Source of the DNA: Neptunomonas japonica JAMM 1380
GTDB lineage: Bacteria > Pseudomonadota > Gammaproteobacteria > Pseudomonadales > Balneatricaceae
Direction of reading: 5' to 3'
Assembly (NCBI RefSeq): GCF_016592555.1
Contig: NZ_AP014546.1
Location: 2,118,501 to 2,182,500 of the forward strand
Length of the DNA stretch: 64,000 bases
The position numbers and the translations under genes are program-made. Shown here piece after piece: positions 27,113 through 36,049 of this stretch; within the stretch, counting starts at the first letter, position 1, and each line of letters opens with the position of its first letter. The notes under the pieces are model-generated. The model did no database searches. It was not told the DNA's origin and was given only the letters and a program-made list of their open reading frames with translations.

Positions 27113-29383
27113 ATGAGCAAAGATTCACAAAAGGCTATTAATGCCGCCGATTATGAAAAATACAGTAGTCCCATCCCTAGCCGAGAATACATTATGGGGC
27201 TACTCGATGAACCAGGAAAAACCTTGGATCGAGATCAACTCGGCCAACTATTACAGCTTGTCAGCAGTGATGATAAAGAAGCACTAAGACGGCGCCTTCG
27301 AGCGATGGAGCGTGACGGACAATTAACTTTTGACCGTAAAAAGGGTTACAGCTTACTACGCGAAGACGACTTTATTGAAGGGTTAGTTATCGGCCATCCC
27401 GACGGTTTTGGATTTCTGGCACAGGAAGGTGCGGGTAACGATATTTTCTTGCATGATAGCCAGATGCTTAAAGTGTTTAACGGTGACAAGGTTCGCATCG
27501 TTATGAGCGGAGTTAATCAGCGTGGCCGCCAGCAAGGCCAGATTGTTGGCATTATTGAGAAGAATACCTCACATGTCGTTGGTCGTTTGATCCACGAAGA
27601 AGGTGATTATTTTCTACAGCCTGAAAACAGCCGCATTCGTAATGAGATCGATATTGCAGCTGATCAGCTAAACGGTGCCAAAGCAGGCCAATACGTCAAT
27701 GTAGAGATCACTGAATATCCGTGTAATCGCTTTAACGCTGAAGGGAAAGTTGTTGAAATCCTTGGAGATTCAATGGCACCTGGTATGGAAATTGATGTAG
27801 CTATTCGTAGCCATGATATTCCTCATAAGTGGCCGAAAACGGTATTAGATGAAGCCGCGGCGATGCCTGATGAGGTTAAAGACGCCGATAAGCTTCATCG
27901 GTCTGACCTAAGACACTTACCTTTTGTCACTATTGACGGTGAAGATGCTCGGGATTTTGACGACGCTGTCTACTGTGAAAAAAGAAAATCCGGTGGCTGG
28001 CGTTTATATGTCGCTATCGCCGATGTTTCGCATTACGTTGTACCCGGTAGCGCACTGGATCAGGAAGCAGAAGAACGTGGCACTTCGGTCTACTTCCCAG
28101 GTCACGTGGTACCAATGCTGCCAGAAGTACTGTCTAATGGTTTGTGTTCGCTCAACCCCCATGTGGATCGACTGGTCATGGTCTGTGAAATGGCGATTAG
28201 TCGTGCAGGAAAAATATCCGCCTATAAATTTTCTGAAGGGTTTATCAACTCACATGCCCGCCTGACCTATAACCAAGTTGGCGCTTTATTAGCCTCTCCT
28301 GAAAAGGGATTGGGTAAGCAGGTTGCTAAGAATCATCATGCTGTCGTGCCACATATCCATGCCCTGCACCAATTGTATGCGGCGTTAAGAACGGCCCGCA
28401 CCAAGCGCGGATCGATTGATTTTGAAAAACAAGAAGTGCAGTTCAAATTCACAAAAGGCAGAAAAATTGATCAGATAGTGCCGGTTATCCGTAATGATGC
28501 GCATAAGATGATCGAAGAGTTTATGCTCTGTGCTAACGTGGCTACCGCTCAATTTTTAGAAAAGTTAAACTTGCCAGCACTCTATCGTGTGCATGAAGGT
28601 CCTGGTGAAAAGAAGCTCACAAATTTGCGTGAATTTCTCAGTGAGAGAGGCCTTAATCTGGCGGGTGGCGATAAGCCGACACCCGCGCATTATGACCTTC
28701 TACTACGCAGCATTAACGAGCGTAATGATGCTCAGATTATCCGCATGATGATGCTTCGCTCACTTAGCCAAGCGGAGTATAGCGCCGATAACCAAGGGCA
28801 CTTTGGCCTTGCTTATTCTGCTTATGCTCACTTTACCTCACCGATTCGCCGCTACCCTGACTTGTTAGTTCACCGTGCAATCCGTTCGGTCATCCGTCGT
28901 AGTGAGAGTGGCAGTAAACTACACCGAGTACTTAAAAAGTTTACCGGCATGGGCTCTGATCCGGTACACAGGATTAAAAATGCTACTCCTCTTGAGGAAG
29001 GCAAGAGCTACCCGTACGATCTGGATAAAATGAAGACAATGGCGGATCATTGCTCGCGTGTATCCCGCCGAGCCGACAAAGCAGGCTGGGATGTAGAAGC
29101 TTGGCTTAAATGCGAATATATGCAGGATCATGTGGGTGATACTTTCAGCGGCGTAATAAGCAGTGTCACTAACTTCGGCTTGTTTATTGAGCTTGACGAC
29201 ACACTGATTGAAGGTTTAGTACATGTCACTGCTCTAAACAATGATTATTACCAATTTGATGCGGCACAACAACGTTTAGTCGGTGAACGAACCCGAACCA
29301 GTTTTGGTATCGGTGATACTATTACTATTCGTGTTGTGCGGGTCGATATGGATCAACGCAAAATTGAATTCGAACTGGCCTAG
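27113..29383 (+). CDS. rnr: Ribonuclease R
   Basis: The 756-residue 3'-5' exoribonuclease degrades structured RNA. The order is complete: N-terminal winged helix (QLGQLLQLVSSDDKEALRRR), cold-shock domains (VIGHPDGFGFL; DIFLHDSQM), RNB catalytic domain with the acidic cluster DGEDARDFDDAVY at about residues 274-286 and TSPIRRYPDLLVHRAI, and a C-terminal S1 domain (GDTFSGVISSVTNFGLFIEL). It is somewhat shorter than the E. coli enzyme because the Lys-rich tail after S1 is missing. GAGAG precedes the ATG. It is monocistronic with its own terminator. Confidence 0.96.
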   Translation: MSKDSQKAINAADYEKYSSPIPSREYIMGLLDEPGKTLDRDQLGQLLQLVSSDDKEALRRRLRAMERDGQLTFDRKKGYSLLREDDFIEGLVIGHPDGFGFLAQEGAGNDIFLHDSQMLKVFNGDKVRIVMSGVNQRGRQQGQIVGIIEKNTSHVVGRLIHEEGDYFLQPENSRIRNEIDIAADQLNGAKAGQYVNVEITEYPCNRFNAEGKVVEILGDSMAPGMEIDVAIRSHDIPHKWPKTVLDEAAAMPDEVKDADKLHRSDLRHLPFVTIDGEDARDFDDAVYCEKRKSGGWRLYVAIADVSHYVVPGSALDQEAEERGTSVYFPGHVVPMLPEVLSNGLCSLNPHVDRLVMVCEMAISRAGKISAYKFSEGFINSHARLTYNQVGALLASPEKGLGKQVAKNHHAVVPHIHALHQLYAALRTARTKRGSIDFEKQEVQFKFTKGRKIDQIVPVIRNDAHKMIEEFMLCANVATAQFLEKLNLPALYRVHEGPGEKKLTNLREFLSERGLNLAGGDKPTPAHYDLLLRSINERNDAQIIRMMMLRSLSQAEYSADNQGHFGLAYSAYAHFTSPIRRYPDLLVHRAIRSVIRRSESGSKLHRVLKKFTGMGSDPVHRIKNATPLEEGKSYPYDLDKMKTMADHCSRVSRRADKAGWDVEAWLKCEYMQDHVGDTFSGVISSVTNFGLFIELDDTLIEGLVHVTALNNDYYQFDAAQQRLVGERTRTSFGIGDTITIRVVRVDMDQRKIEFELA

Positions 29384-29444
29384 ATACCCTGCTGAGCTAA
29401 GCACTGCTTCAGCTCAGCAAATCTTATGTGACCGGATAAGAGTG

Positions 29445-29475
29445 GGCGGTTAGTTTAGCTAATCGCCTTTTCTTT
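29445..29475 (+). terminator. Rho-independent terminator of rnr
   Basis: GGCGGTTAG (29445-29453) pairs with CTAATCGCC (29459-29467, one G-U pair), followed by TTTTCTTT. A second stem, TGCTGAGCT/AGCTCAGCA (29390-29419), lies just before. The terminator overlaps the end of the convergent helicase gene. Confidence 0.8.
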
Positions 29476-32121
29476 ATGGCTACACAGTGGATAGTTCGTG
29501 CAGCCAAAGAAAGCCCCGTACGGCCCTTTCCTTTGTACGAGTGTTCCTGTTTTGCAAGATGGGCATTCATGCTCTGGCGCTGTTAGTTGGGACTCTTCAC
29601 TATTGAATTCATTAAGTTCAATAGCGTAATTATCGGTTAACAACTCTTTTACAAAATCCGATGTTTTGTTCATGTCTGTTAGTAGATAGCATCGATGCTT
29701 GGCACGCGTCATGGCTACATAAAACAATCGCCTTTCTTCAGCATCAGGAAAAGGCTCTGCAGCTGGCAATAAAACCTCTAAAAGCGGATCGGTCAGCTTT
29801 CTCGAAGGAAATCCATTCTTAGTGTTATCTAACCCCAAGATGACAACGTAATCAGCTTCTTTACCCTTGGATGCATGGAAGGAATGCTGTTCAATATCAA
29901 GCGTTGGCACTGAACGTGTTAGCTGTGCCAGTTGTTTGGGTTCTAACAACCTGAAGTGGTATCTTGCCAGCAGGTAAACACAAGCGCCCTGCTTTGCTAT
30001 GCCTGCAATCTTCTTGAGTATTTCTAACGTGGCTTTGAATATGTCGTTATCTGAGAGCGATTTCATAACCAGTGAAACAGCAGGCTCTTGCACAACGCTA
30101 TGTGTTGTAATCTGCTTCTTAACTTGAGATGTATTTCGCATCACAAATTGTGAAGCCACATCATTAATGCTGTTGTTAAACCGGAAGGTTTTATCGAGCG
30201 ATGTTATTTGTGCAGGGCCAAACAATGACTCAAAGCCTGTGGTGAGGCTGACATCACTGCCCGTGAAACGATAAATTGCCTGCCAATCATCACCTACACA
30301 AAACACGGATGTATTCTTTTTAGAGTCTCTTAATGCCTTGATCAATCGCGCGCGGGGTTTGGAAATATCCTGGAACTCATCAACCAGAATATAAGACCAT
30401 GGCGAGGTAAACGACCCATCTTCAATATATCCAATGGCCTTTGCGATCATATCCTCAAAATCAATTTCCTTATTCGATTTCAATAAAGCTTCGTAACGCT
30501 CAATAATGGGCCTAAGCAAATCCATTGCCGCTTTTAGCTGGCCCGTGCTTTCTACGTGATCCGCTAAGCGCTCTAACTCACCGGGTATATAACAATTAGC
30601 GCGATAACGCCTTAAAAGACTCGATAACAGCAGGGAAAACTTACTAATAGCGCCAAATTCACGCAATGTATGTAAAACCGAATCCGCCGGCAAAGGCTCA
30701 AACAAAACCCCTAGACTCACTAATTTTGATTCCAGATTGGATAACAAGCAACCTTCACGTTGTTCGTAGTGGTATGTTTCAACGAGTTGTGTCGTGTGTT
30801 TACTATGCAGCTGTCGTTTCCACTGAATGCCCACGTTATAGCGCGCTGCATCGATATAGGGTGCTGTGTTTCCCTCTCTATCTACACCAAAGTGCTCAAT
30901 ATAGATACCGAACTCGGTAAGATAAAAATCAGGCTGGTACTGCTTGTAATCAGGCGTTCTGGTATTGCTTTCAAGGTACGATAGCTCGTATTTATACTCA
31001 ATTCCCATAGCGAACAACCAGTTCGCAATAAGGCACTCTTCAAAGCTCTTAACGGCTTCGCCTTTTAGTGTTCTTATTTCATTCGTGCGGATATATTCGA
31101 AGTACTCTCCCTGCGTTTTAAAATCAAAAGGGTTAGCTTCTGGAAAAAGGTGCTTTTCAAAATACTTCAAGGTGGCTTCTTTGTAGGACTGGATCTCAAG
31201 CAAGTCTGAAAACCATTGGTCTACGTGGTTATTCAGAAGCTTTTCATCACTCGCCAATGGCGAAATAGACGGTTTTTCACCTTCCACACTAGAGATAACC
31301 ATTTGGCCTAATACATGAAATGTCCATGCACTTACGGAGGTATTTCCCAGTTTTTCAGTGACTCGGTCACGCATCTCTAGAGCAGCTTTTTTACCAAAAG
31401 CGAGCATTAATATTTCTTGCCCAACGGCCTGCTTGCTTTCTAATAAGTAGGCCACTCTGCCGATCATAGTGCTGGTTTTACCTGTCCCAGCACCGGCTAA
31501 AACAAGGTTATTATCATCATCGATAATACAGGCTTCGCGCTGCTTTTCTGTTAATGGATTAGATTCAATAGAGTCAAAAAGTCTTTGATAACATTGTTTT
31601 TGTTCAGAAATATATCGCGTGCGTATTCCGCCAATCGTTGATGCATCGAACTCGGCCAAACATTTAAGTTTGGAGAATGTATCTTTGGTAGCAATGGATA
31701 GGTTTATATCATCAGAAGGCAAGGGTATCGTTACTAATGCCTTGCTGATGAAGTCACTAATAGCCTTACAGTGGCTACTTCTTAGATAACCTTTTTTTTG
31801 TAGATAAGCCGATATTTTGACGAGCGCTTTTTCAGCAGATACACAGTGATGGCTGTAATATTTTTCTGTAAATAAGCTCGTAAAAGATGATGCGCTACTT
31901 TTATAAAGCCATCCAATTGAGACAGTCTTTCCTGCCGACTCAAAGACAACTTTATCAAAAATAATGCCTGGGGTGTGTTTTGCAAGACGACTAACACCCT
32001 TCCAAGCCAATTCTGTAGGCTTTTGATCAATGCTAACCAGCACAAGACCTGAATCGTCTAAATGTACTTCTTCAAATCGATTACCAAAATACCTTCCTAA
32101 AAAATGGGGCTTATAAGACAT
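29455..32121 (-). CDS. UvrD/Rep-type helicase (HelD-like) with embedded nuclease-like segment and zinc-ribbon tail
   Basis: The protein has about 888 residues. SF1 motifs are complete: Walker A LVLAGAGTGKTSTMIGRVAY (about residues 205-225), DEXX box ILVDEFQDISKPRARL, motif III FCVGDDWQAIYRFTGSD, HASKGKEADYVVILGL and RRLFYVAMTRAKH. Between the helicase halves, AVKSFEECLIANWLFAMGIE and YQPDFYLTEFGIYIEHFG look like a PD-(D/E)XK insertion. The C-terminus has a topoisomerase-type zinc ribbon (CPSCKTGTLV, then GCTNYPLCSHK). DNA repair or recombination is the expected role. It is convergent with rnr. Confidence 0.88.
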   Translation of the reverse strand: MSYKPHFLGRYFGNRFEEVHLDDSGLVLVSIDQKPTELAWKGVSRLAKHTPGIIFDKVVFESAGKTVSIGWLYKSSASSFTSLFTEKYYSHHCVSAEKALVKISAYLQKKGYLRSSHCKAISDFISKALVTIPLPSDDINLSIATKDTFSKLKCLAEFDASTIGGIRTRYISEQKQCYQRLFDSIESNPLTEKQREACIIDDDNNLVLAGAGTGKTSTMIGRVAYLLESKQAVGQEILMLAFGKKAALEMRDRVTEKLGNTSVSAWTFHVLGQMVISSVEGEKPSISPLASDEKLLNNHVDQWFSDLLEIQSYKEATLKYFEKHLFPEANPFDFKTQGEYFEYIRTNEIRTLKGEAVKSFEECLIANWLFAMGIEYKYELSYLESNTRTPDYKQYQPDFYLTEFGIYIEHFGVDREGNTAPYIDAARYNVGIQWKRQLHSKHTTQLVETYHYEQREGCLLSNLESKLVSLGVLFEPLPADSVLHTLREFGAISKFSLLLSSLLRRYRANCYIPGELERLADHVESTGQLKAAMDLLRPIIERYEALLKSNKEIDFEDMIAKAIGYIEDGSFTSPWSYILVDEFQDISKPRARLIKALRDSKKNTSVFCVGDDWQAIYRFTGSDVSLTTGFESLFGPAQITSLDKTFRFNNSINDVASQFVMRNTSQVKKQITTHSVVQEPAVSLVMKSLSDNDIFKATLEILKKIAGIAKQGACVYLLARYHFRLLEPKQLAQLTRSVPTLDIEQHSFHASKGKEADYVVILGLDNTKNGFPSRKLTDPLLEVLLPAAEPFPDAEERRLFYVAMTRAKHRCYLLTDMNKTSDFVKELLTDNYAIELNEFNSEESQLTAPEHECPSCKTGTLVQRKGPYGAFFGCTNYPLCSHKEKAIS

Positions 32122-32133
32122 TTTTTTTAACAC

Positions 32134-32356
32134 TGATCAACGCCCATAACGTGTATTAACAAGGCAATACTTACCGCAACAATAACCATATTTTCTATTA
32201 ACAAATAGCGAGAGACTCTTTGGCGTATTTTCCGTTTATTTTTAGAAAATGTAAATCGAGCATGCTGATTAAGTGACTCAAGAGAAATTCAGACTTTACG
32301 CTTATAAATGTTATGTTATAACATATATTAATTATGATTTTATCGAGCCCTTTCTC
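32134..32356. other. Promoter region between helicase and pyrC
   Basis: AT-rich stretch with the perfect 12 bp palindrome ATGTTATAACAT at 32313-32324, a possible operator. No gene seen. Confidence 0.35.
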
Positions 32357-32513
32357 ATGACGAAACTAGCTGTCAAAGTGCTCCCAGGATTTCTTGGCGC
32401 AGTAAGGCATATTCACAATTACACCGCTAAACGTTTATAGCGCCGTTAATGATGCTCTGCGTGCCTGCGAAGAAACAAAAGCACTAAGCAAGGACATTAC
32501 CCAATTTAACTGA
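32357..32513 (+). pseudogene. Possible frameshifted small gene
   Basis: An ATG at 32357 opens MTKLAVKVLPGFLGAVRHI, then HNYTAKRL and stops at a TAG; shifting the frame by one base at that point continues YSAVNDALRACEETKALSKD and ends at a TGA at 32511-32513. The two halves together would make a helical protein of about 52 residues. This looks like a small gene with a one-base frameshift, but neither half is recognised and chance is possible. Confidence 0.3.
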
Positions 32514-32570
32514 TTAGTTTTCATCCAGAAAATAAGTAACATATTCTGCAGCCGGAGATTGCATTTAGCC

Positions 32571-33905
32571 ATGTCAGCAACACTTATAAAAAATGCCCTC
32601 GTCGTGAACGAAGGCCAGATCACAGAAACTGATTTGCTTATAGTGGGTGATAAAATTGAAAAGATAGCCACCGATATACCCGCACGACAAACCGACCGTA
32701 TCATTGAAGCCAACGGCTGTTACCTGCTTCCCGGCATGATTGATGACCAAGTCCATTTCCGCGAGCCTGGTTTAACCAATAAAGGCACTATTGCGAGTGA
32801 GTCTCGCGCAGCTGTAGCAGGAGGAATTACTAGTTATATGGAAATGCCAAACGTCAATCCAGCTACGACTAATATTGAAGCACTCACTAAAAAATATGCC
32901 ATTGCCGCTGAAAGATCTCATGCTAACTATGCGTTTTATTTGGGGGCAACCGAAGATAATATTGAGCAAATAAAACGACTCGATCCTAAAATACACTGTG
33001 GCGTTAAAGTATTTATGGGGGCATCTACCGGTGATTTATTGGTTGAAGCACCTCAAGCACTCGATGCTATTTTCCGCGAATCACCAGTACTCATCGTTAC
33101 TCATTGCGAAAGTAGCCCTGTAATCCGTGAAAATAGAGAAGCACTCCTTCACTCAAAAGCCGTGCTGAGTATTGAAGACCACCCTAAACTTCGTGATGTC
33201 CATGCTTGTTATGCATCCTCTTCATACGCCGTGGACTTGGCGAAGAAATACCAAAGCCAATTGCACGTATTGCACATCACAACAGAAAAAGAACTGAGTT
33301 TGTTTGAGGCTGGTCCGATTAAGAATAAGCACATTACCGCCGAAGCCTGTGTTCACCACTTATGGTTTAATGACCGTGACTACGCGTCTTTAGGAAACCT
33401 AATTAAGTGCAATCCATCGATAAAGAGCAAGAATGATCGTGATGCATTAATTCATGCGCTACACACCAACCAAATTGACATTGTTGCAACAGACCATGCG
33501 CCACATACCTTGGCAGAAAAAATGGTTGATTATGAGCGGGCCCCCGCTGGGCTGCCACTTGTACAACACGCACTATTAAGCTTATTAGAACATGTAAAGC
33601 ATGGTCGCCTCAGCTTAACGCAGGTCGTCGAGAAAACCGCACATAATCCAGCACTTCGATATGCTATCGCTGAACGAGGGTTTGTTCGTGAGGATTATTA
33701 TGCAGATTTAGTTCTTGTTGACAGCCAATCATTCACAGCGGTTACGCACGAGAACAGCTTATACCATTGTGCTTGGTCGCCTTTCTCTGGAATTGAGTTT
33801 TCTTCAAAAATTAAATCGACTTGGGTGAATGGTCGACAAGTGTTTTGCAGCGATAATTCTGCTACAGATAAACCTTTAGCAATGCCACTCGCATTTGCTC
33901 GCTAG
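32571..33905 (+). CDS. pyrC: Dihydroorotase
   Basis: The 444-residue amidohydrolase forms dihydroorotate from carbamoyl aspartate in pyrimidine synthesis. It has the long dihydroorotase/allantoinase architecture: LLPGMIDDQVHFREPGLT near residues 50-67, CGVKVFMGASTG with the metal-bridging Lys, VTHCESSPVI, LHVLHITTEKE and VATDHAPHTLAE. The first metal motif is DDQVHFRE, with Gln where HxH is usual; this variant is known to me from Bacteroidetes-like dihydroorotases. The ATG at 32571 is chosen; a TTG at 32559 sits too close to GGAG. Confidence 0.88.
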   Translation: MSATLIKNALVVNEGQITETDLLIVGDKIEKIATDIPARQTDRIIEANGCYLLPGMIDDQVHFREPGLTNKGTIASESRAAVAGGITSYMEMPNVNPATTNIEALTKKYAIAAERSHANYAFYLGATEDNIEQIKRLDPKIHCGVKVFMGASTGDLLVEAPQALDAIFRESPVLIVTHCESSPVIRENREALLHSKAVLSIEDHPKLRDVHACYASSSYAVDLAKKYQSQLHVLHITTEKELSLFEAGPIKNKHITAEACVHHLWFNDRDYASLGNLIKCNPSIKSKNDRDALIHALHTNQIDIVATDHAPHTLAEKMVDYERAPAGLPLVQHALLSLLEHVKHGRLSLTQVVEKTAHNPALRYAIAERGFVREDYYADLVLVDSQSFTAVTHENSLYHCAWSPFSGIEFSSKIKSTWVNGRQVFCSDNSATDKPLAMPLAFAR

Positions 33906-33918
33906 CTGTAAAGTCTGT

Positions 33919-34170
33919 TTACATTTCACTCTTAAGCTCTTTGAGTAATTTTAAGCCTTTTTTACGCTGGGCTTTAATTACTCTTAGCTTCTCTTCTAGT
34001 ATTTTTTTGAGTTTTTTATTTTCCTCATTCTTAACTTTCTCTTTTAACGTATTTTGTTTTGTCTTAAGTTTTTTCATAAGACGCTTTAGGGAGTCATACC
34101 TTGTGATTTGTTCTCGCCTTTCAGTATTGGCGAAATCTTTTATTGCTTTGAATAGATCATTAGTGCTCAT
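33919..34170 (-). CDS. Small Lys-rich coiled-coil protein
   Basis: The 83-residue, highly basic, almost entirely helical protein has heptad-like stretches (LMKKLKTKQNTLKEKV; LKKILEEKLRVIKAQRKKGL). The start is placed at the ATG at 34170, with GAGGG 9 bases upstream inside the preceding gene; it overlaps the Na/Pi cotransporter gene by 11 bp and is translationally coupled to it. It is third in the operon pit - Na/Pi cotransporter - this gene. The family is not recognised. Confidence 0.65.
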   Translation of the reverse strand: MSTNDLFKAIKDFANTERREQITRYDSLKRLMKKLKTKQNTLKEKVKNEENKKLKKILEEKLRVIKAQRKKGLKLLKELKSEM

Positions 34171-35989
34171 TAGACTTTCCCTCGATATATTCATCTACAA
34201 CTTCTTTAATTTCTGCCTCATCAAGAGCGATGCTATTTTCTGCTTCCTCATCACTCTCATCACAAGAGATAAACAGTATTCCTCCCATATGTATAAGGTT
34301 ACGACAGATATCCTGATAATAGGTGCTATCATTCATCAAAGAGATTGCCATAGGGGCGCTAATGCGATCCTCACGGATCAGACGATCCAGCCGGCCCGTT
34401 TTAATAATATCTTTCTCATTGATCTCTACTTTAAGCTGATCAAGTGACAAAATTGTGGCTGATTCATCCTCACCAGCTCTTATTATTTCCAGTTCTTGCA
34501 ACACGCGGCATATTTGTATTCGCATGTTGTTATATTCCTGACGAATATCTGAGTTCTCAGAAACCGTATACACGTTCAGGTTTTTTTGTAGATGCTTGAT
34601 ACCTTTAATGGTCTCAACAAGCTCCAAACCCACTGTCCTAAGCAGCAATAGCCTTTCCAAGTAACCTGCCGTCCCCATTGAGCGCTGAGACTGACTGACA
34701 AACACAACGATGTCTGCATAAATAGACTTGATGCGCCTCTCATACACATCATCAATGTCCTGCTGAAAATTTATTTTACTAGAATGGTTCACAATAGCGT
34801 CGATGTCACAGTCCGGCACGAGCACGTTTTTGCTCAAGCTTAACCCCCGAATAATGGTATCAACCGACAGGTCATATAGACGAACCGTCTCTTTTCTAAC
34901 CGCCTCTATAGCGGCGGCAGGGATCTCTGCTGATGCAGAAGATAGATAGAGCGTTTTCTCGACCTGAGCATCTTGAGTTGGCATTACACGCACAAGAAAA
35001 GAAACTAATTTCCCAGTAAATGGCACCATAAGAAGAACACCGGTCACATTAAAAATGGTGTGAAATAGGGCTAGTTTAAGTGTGTGATCATCATCGGCTA
35101 TACCAAGCATAGCGGATACCGTATCGACCAACGCGATAACCGGGCTCATCGCCAACATAAAGACAACACCTGCCGTCACCTTAAAGAGGACATCTGTCAA
35201 CGCGAGTCGTTTGCCGTCAGTATTAGAGGTGAGCGATCCTAAAACAGCAGTAATGGTAGTGCCGACATTCGCCCCAATGACTAAAGCAAGAGCATTACCG
35301 TAAGTTACCTGATGAACTGATAGTGCAGTAATCACTAGCACTAATGTGGCATGACTAGACTGCATGATAATTGTCGCAACAATACCTATTAGCGTAAAGA
35401 CAAGCACTCCAGCAAAACCTTCCATGGCATAATCAGTCAGGCTAATATGATTCTGGAAGGCCTCAAAGCCCTCTTTCATATAGTGAATACCGAGGAAAAG
35501 AAAACCAAGCCCGGCTAAGATGTAACCAAAGCCTTTCATAAATTTTGATTTTTGGAAGATAAAAATGACACCAAATACCAACATAGGCATGGCATAAGCT
35601 GAAATTTTTACCTTCAAACCAAAGCCGGCAATCAGCCAAGCACCGGTGGTGCTACCCACATTAGCACCAAAGATAATACCCATACCCTCAACCAGCCCAA
35701 TAAGACCTGCACTGAGAAAAGAGATAGTAATAACTGACACCAATGAGCTGGACTGCATCACGGTTGCTGCGGTAAAGCCAAATGTCAGGCTTTTCCACAT
35801 TTTGTTGGTGCTTTTACGTAAGGTCCTTTCGAGAGTGCCTCCGGCGAAAGCATTGAAGCCCTGCTCAAGTGCCAACATCCCAAATAGAAAAATAGCGACA
35901 CCTGCAGTAATGACCTTAAAGTCAGGACTTATCCAAAACCCATAAGTTAATAACAAAAAAATAGTTGGTAAAAATATTTTTTTAATCAT
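34160..35989 (-). CDS. Na/Pi cotransporter family protein with PhoU-like tail
   Basis: The 609-residue protein has about eight to ten membrane segments in the first 330 residues, with the duplicated NptA-type motif: FTAATVMQSSSLVSVITISF and VATIIMQSSHATLVLVITA (QSSS/QSS). From about residue 360 the sequence is soluble and helical, like the PhoU-type tail of bacterial family members (AAIEAVRKETVRLYDL). It should move phosphate with sodium across the inner membrane. It follows the Pit transporter after a 60 bp gap in the same operon. Confidence 0.88.
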   Translation of the reverse strand: MIKKIFLPTIFLLLTYGFWISPDFKVITAGVAIFLFGMLALEQGFNAFAGGTLERTLRKSTNKMWKSLTFGFTAATVMQSSSLVSVITISFLSAGLIGLVEGMGIIFGANVGSTTGAWLIAGFGLKVKISAYAMPMLVFGVIFIFQKSKFMKGFGYILAGLGFLFLGIHYMKEGFEAFQNHISLTDYAMEGFAGVLVFTLIGIVATIIMQSSHATLVLVITALSVHQVTYGNALALVIGANVGTTITAVLGSLTSNTDGKRLALTDVLFKVTAGVVFMLAMSPVIALVDTVSAMLGIADDDHTLKLALFHTIFNVTGVLLMVPFTGKLVSFLVRVMPTQDAQVEKTLYLSSASAEIPAAAIEAVRKETVRLYDLSVDTIIRGLSLSKNVLVPDCDIDAIVNHSSKINFQQDIDDVYERRIKSIYADIVVFVSQSQRSMGTAGYLERLLLLRTVGLELVETIKGIKHLQKNLNVYTVSENSDIRQEYNNMRIQICRVLQELEIIRAGEDESATILSLDQLKVEINEKDIIKTGRLDRLIREDRISAPMAISLMNDSTYYQDICRNLIHMGGILFISCDESDEEAENSIALDEAEIKEVVDEYIEGKSNEH

Positions 35990-36049
35990 ACAAACCTATC
36001 AAGTAAATTACTGCGTATCAATTTACCTCTATCGCATTTATAAAGCTGA

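Noticed and set aside
33941..34447. 168-codon plus-strand ORF
   Set aside because: Antisense to the Lys-rich coiled-coil gene and the Na/Pi cotransporter; Phe/Leu-rich translation is the mirror of Lys/Glu codons.
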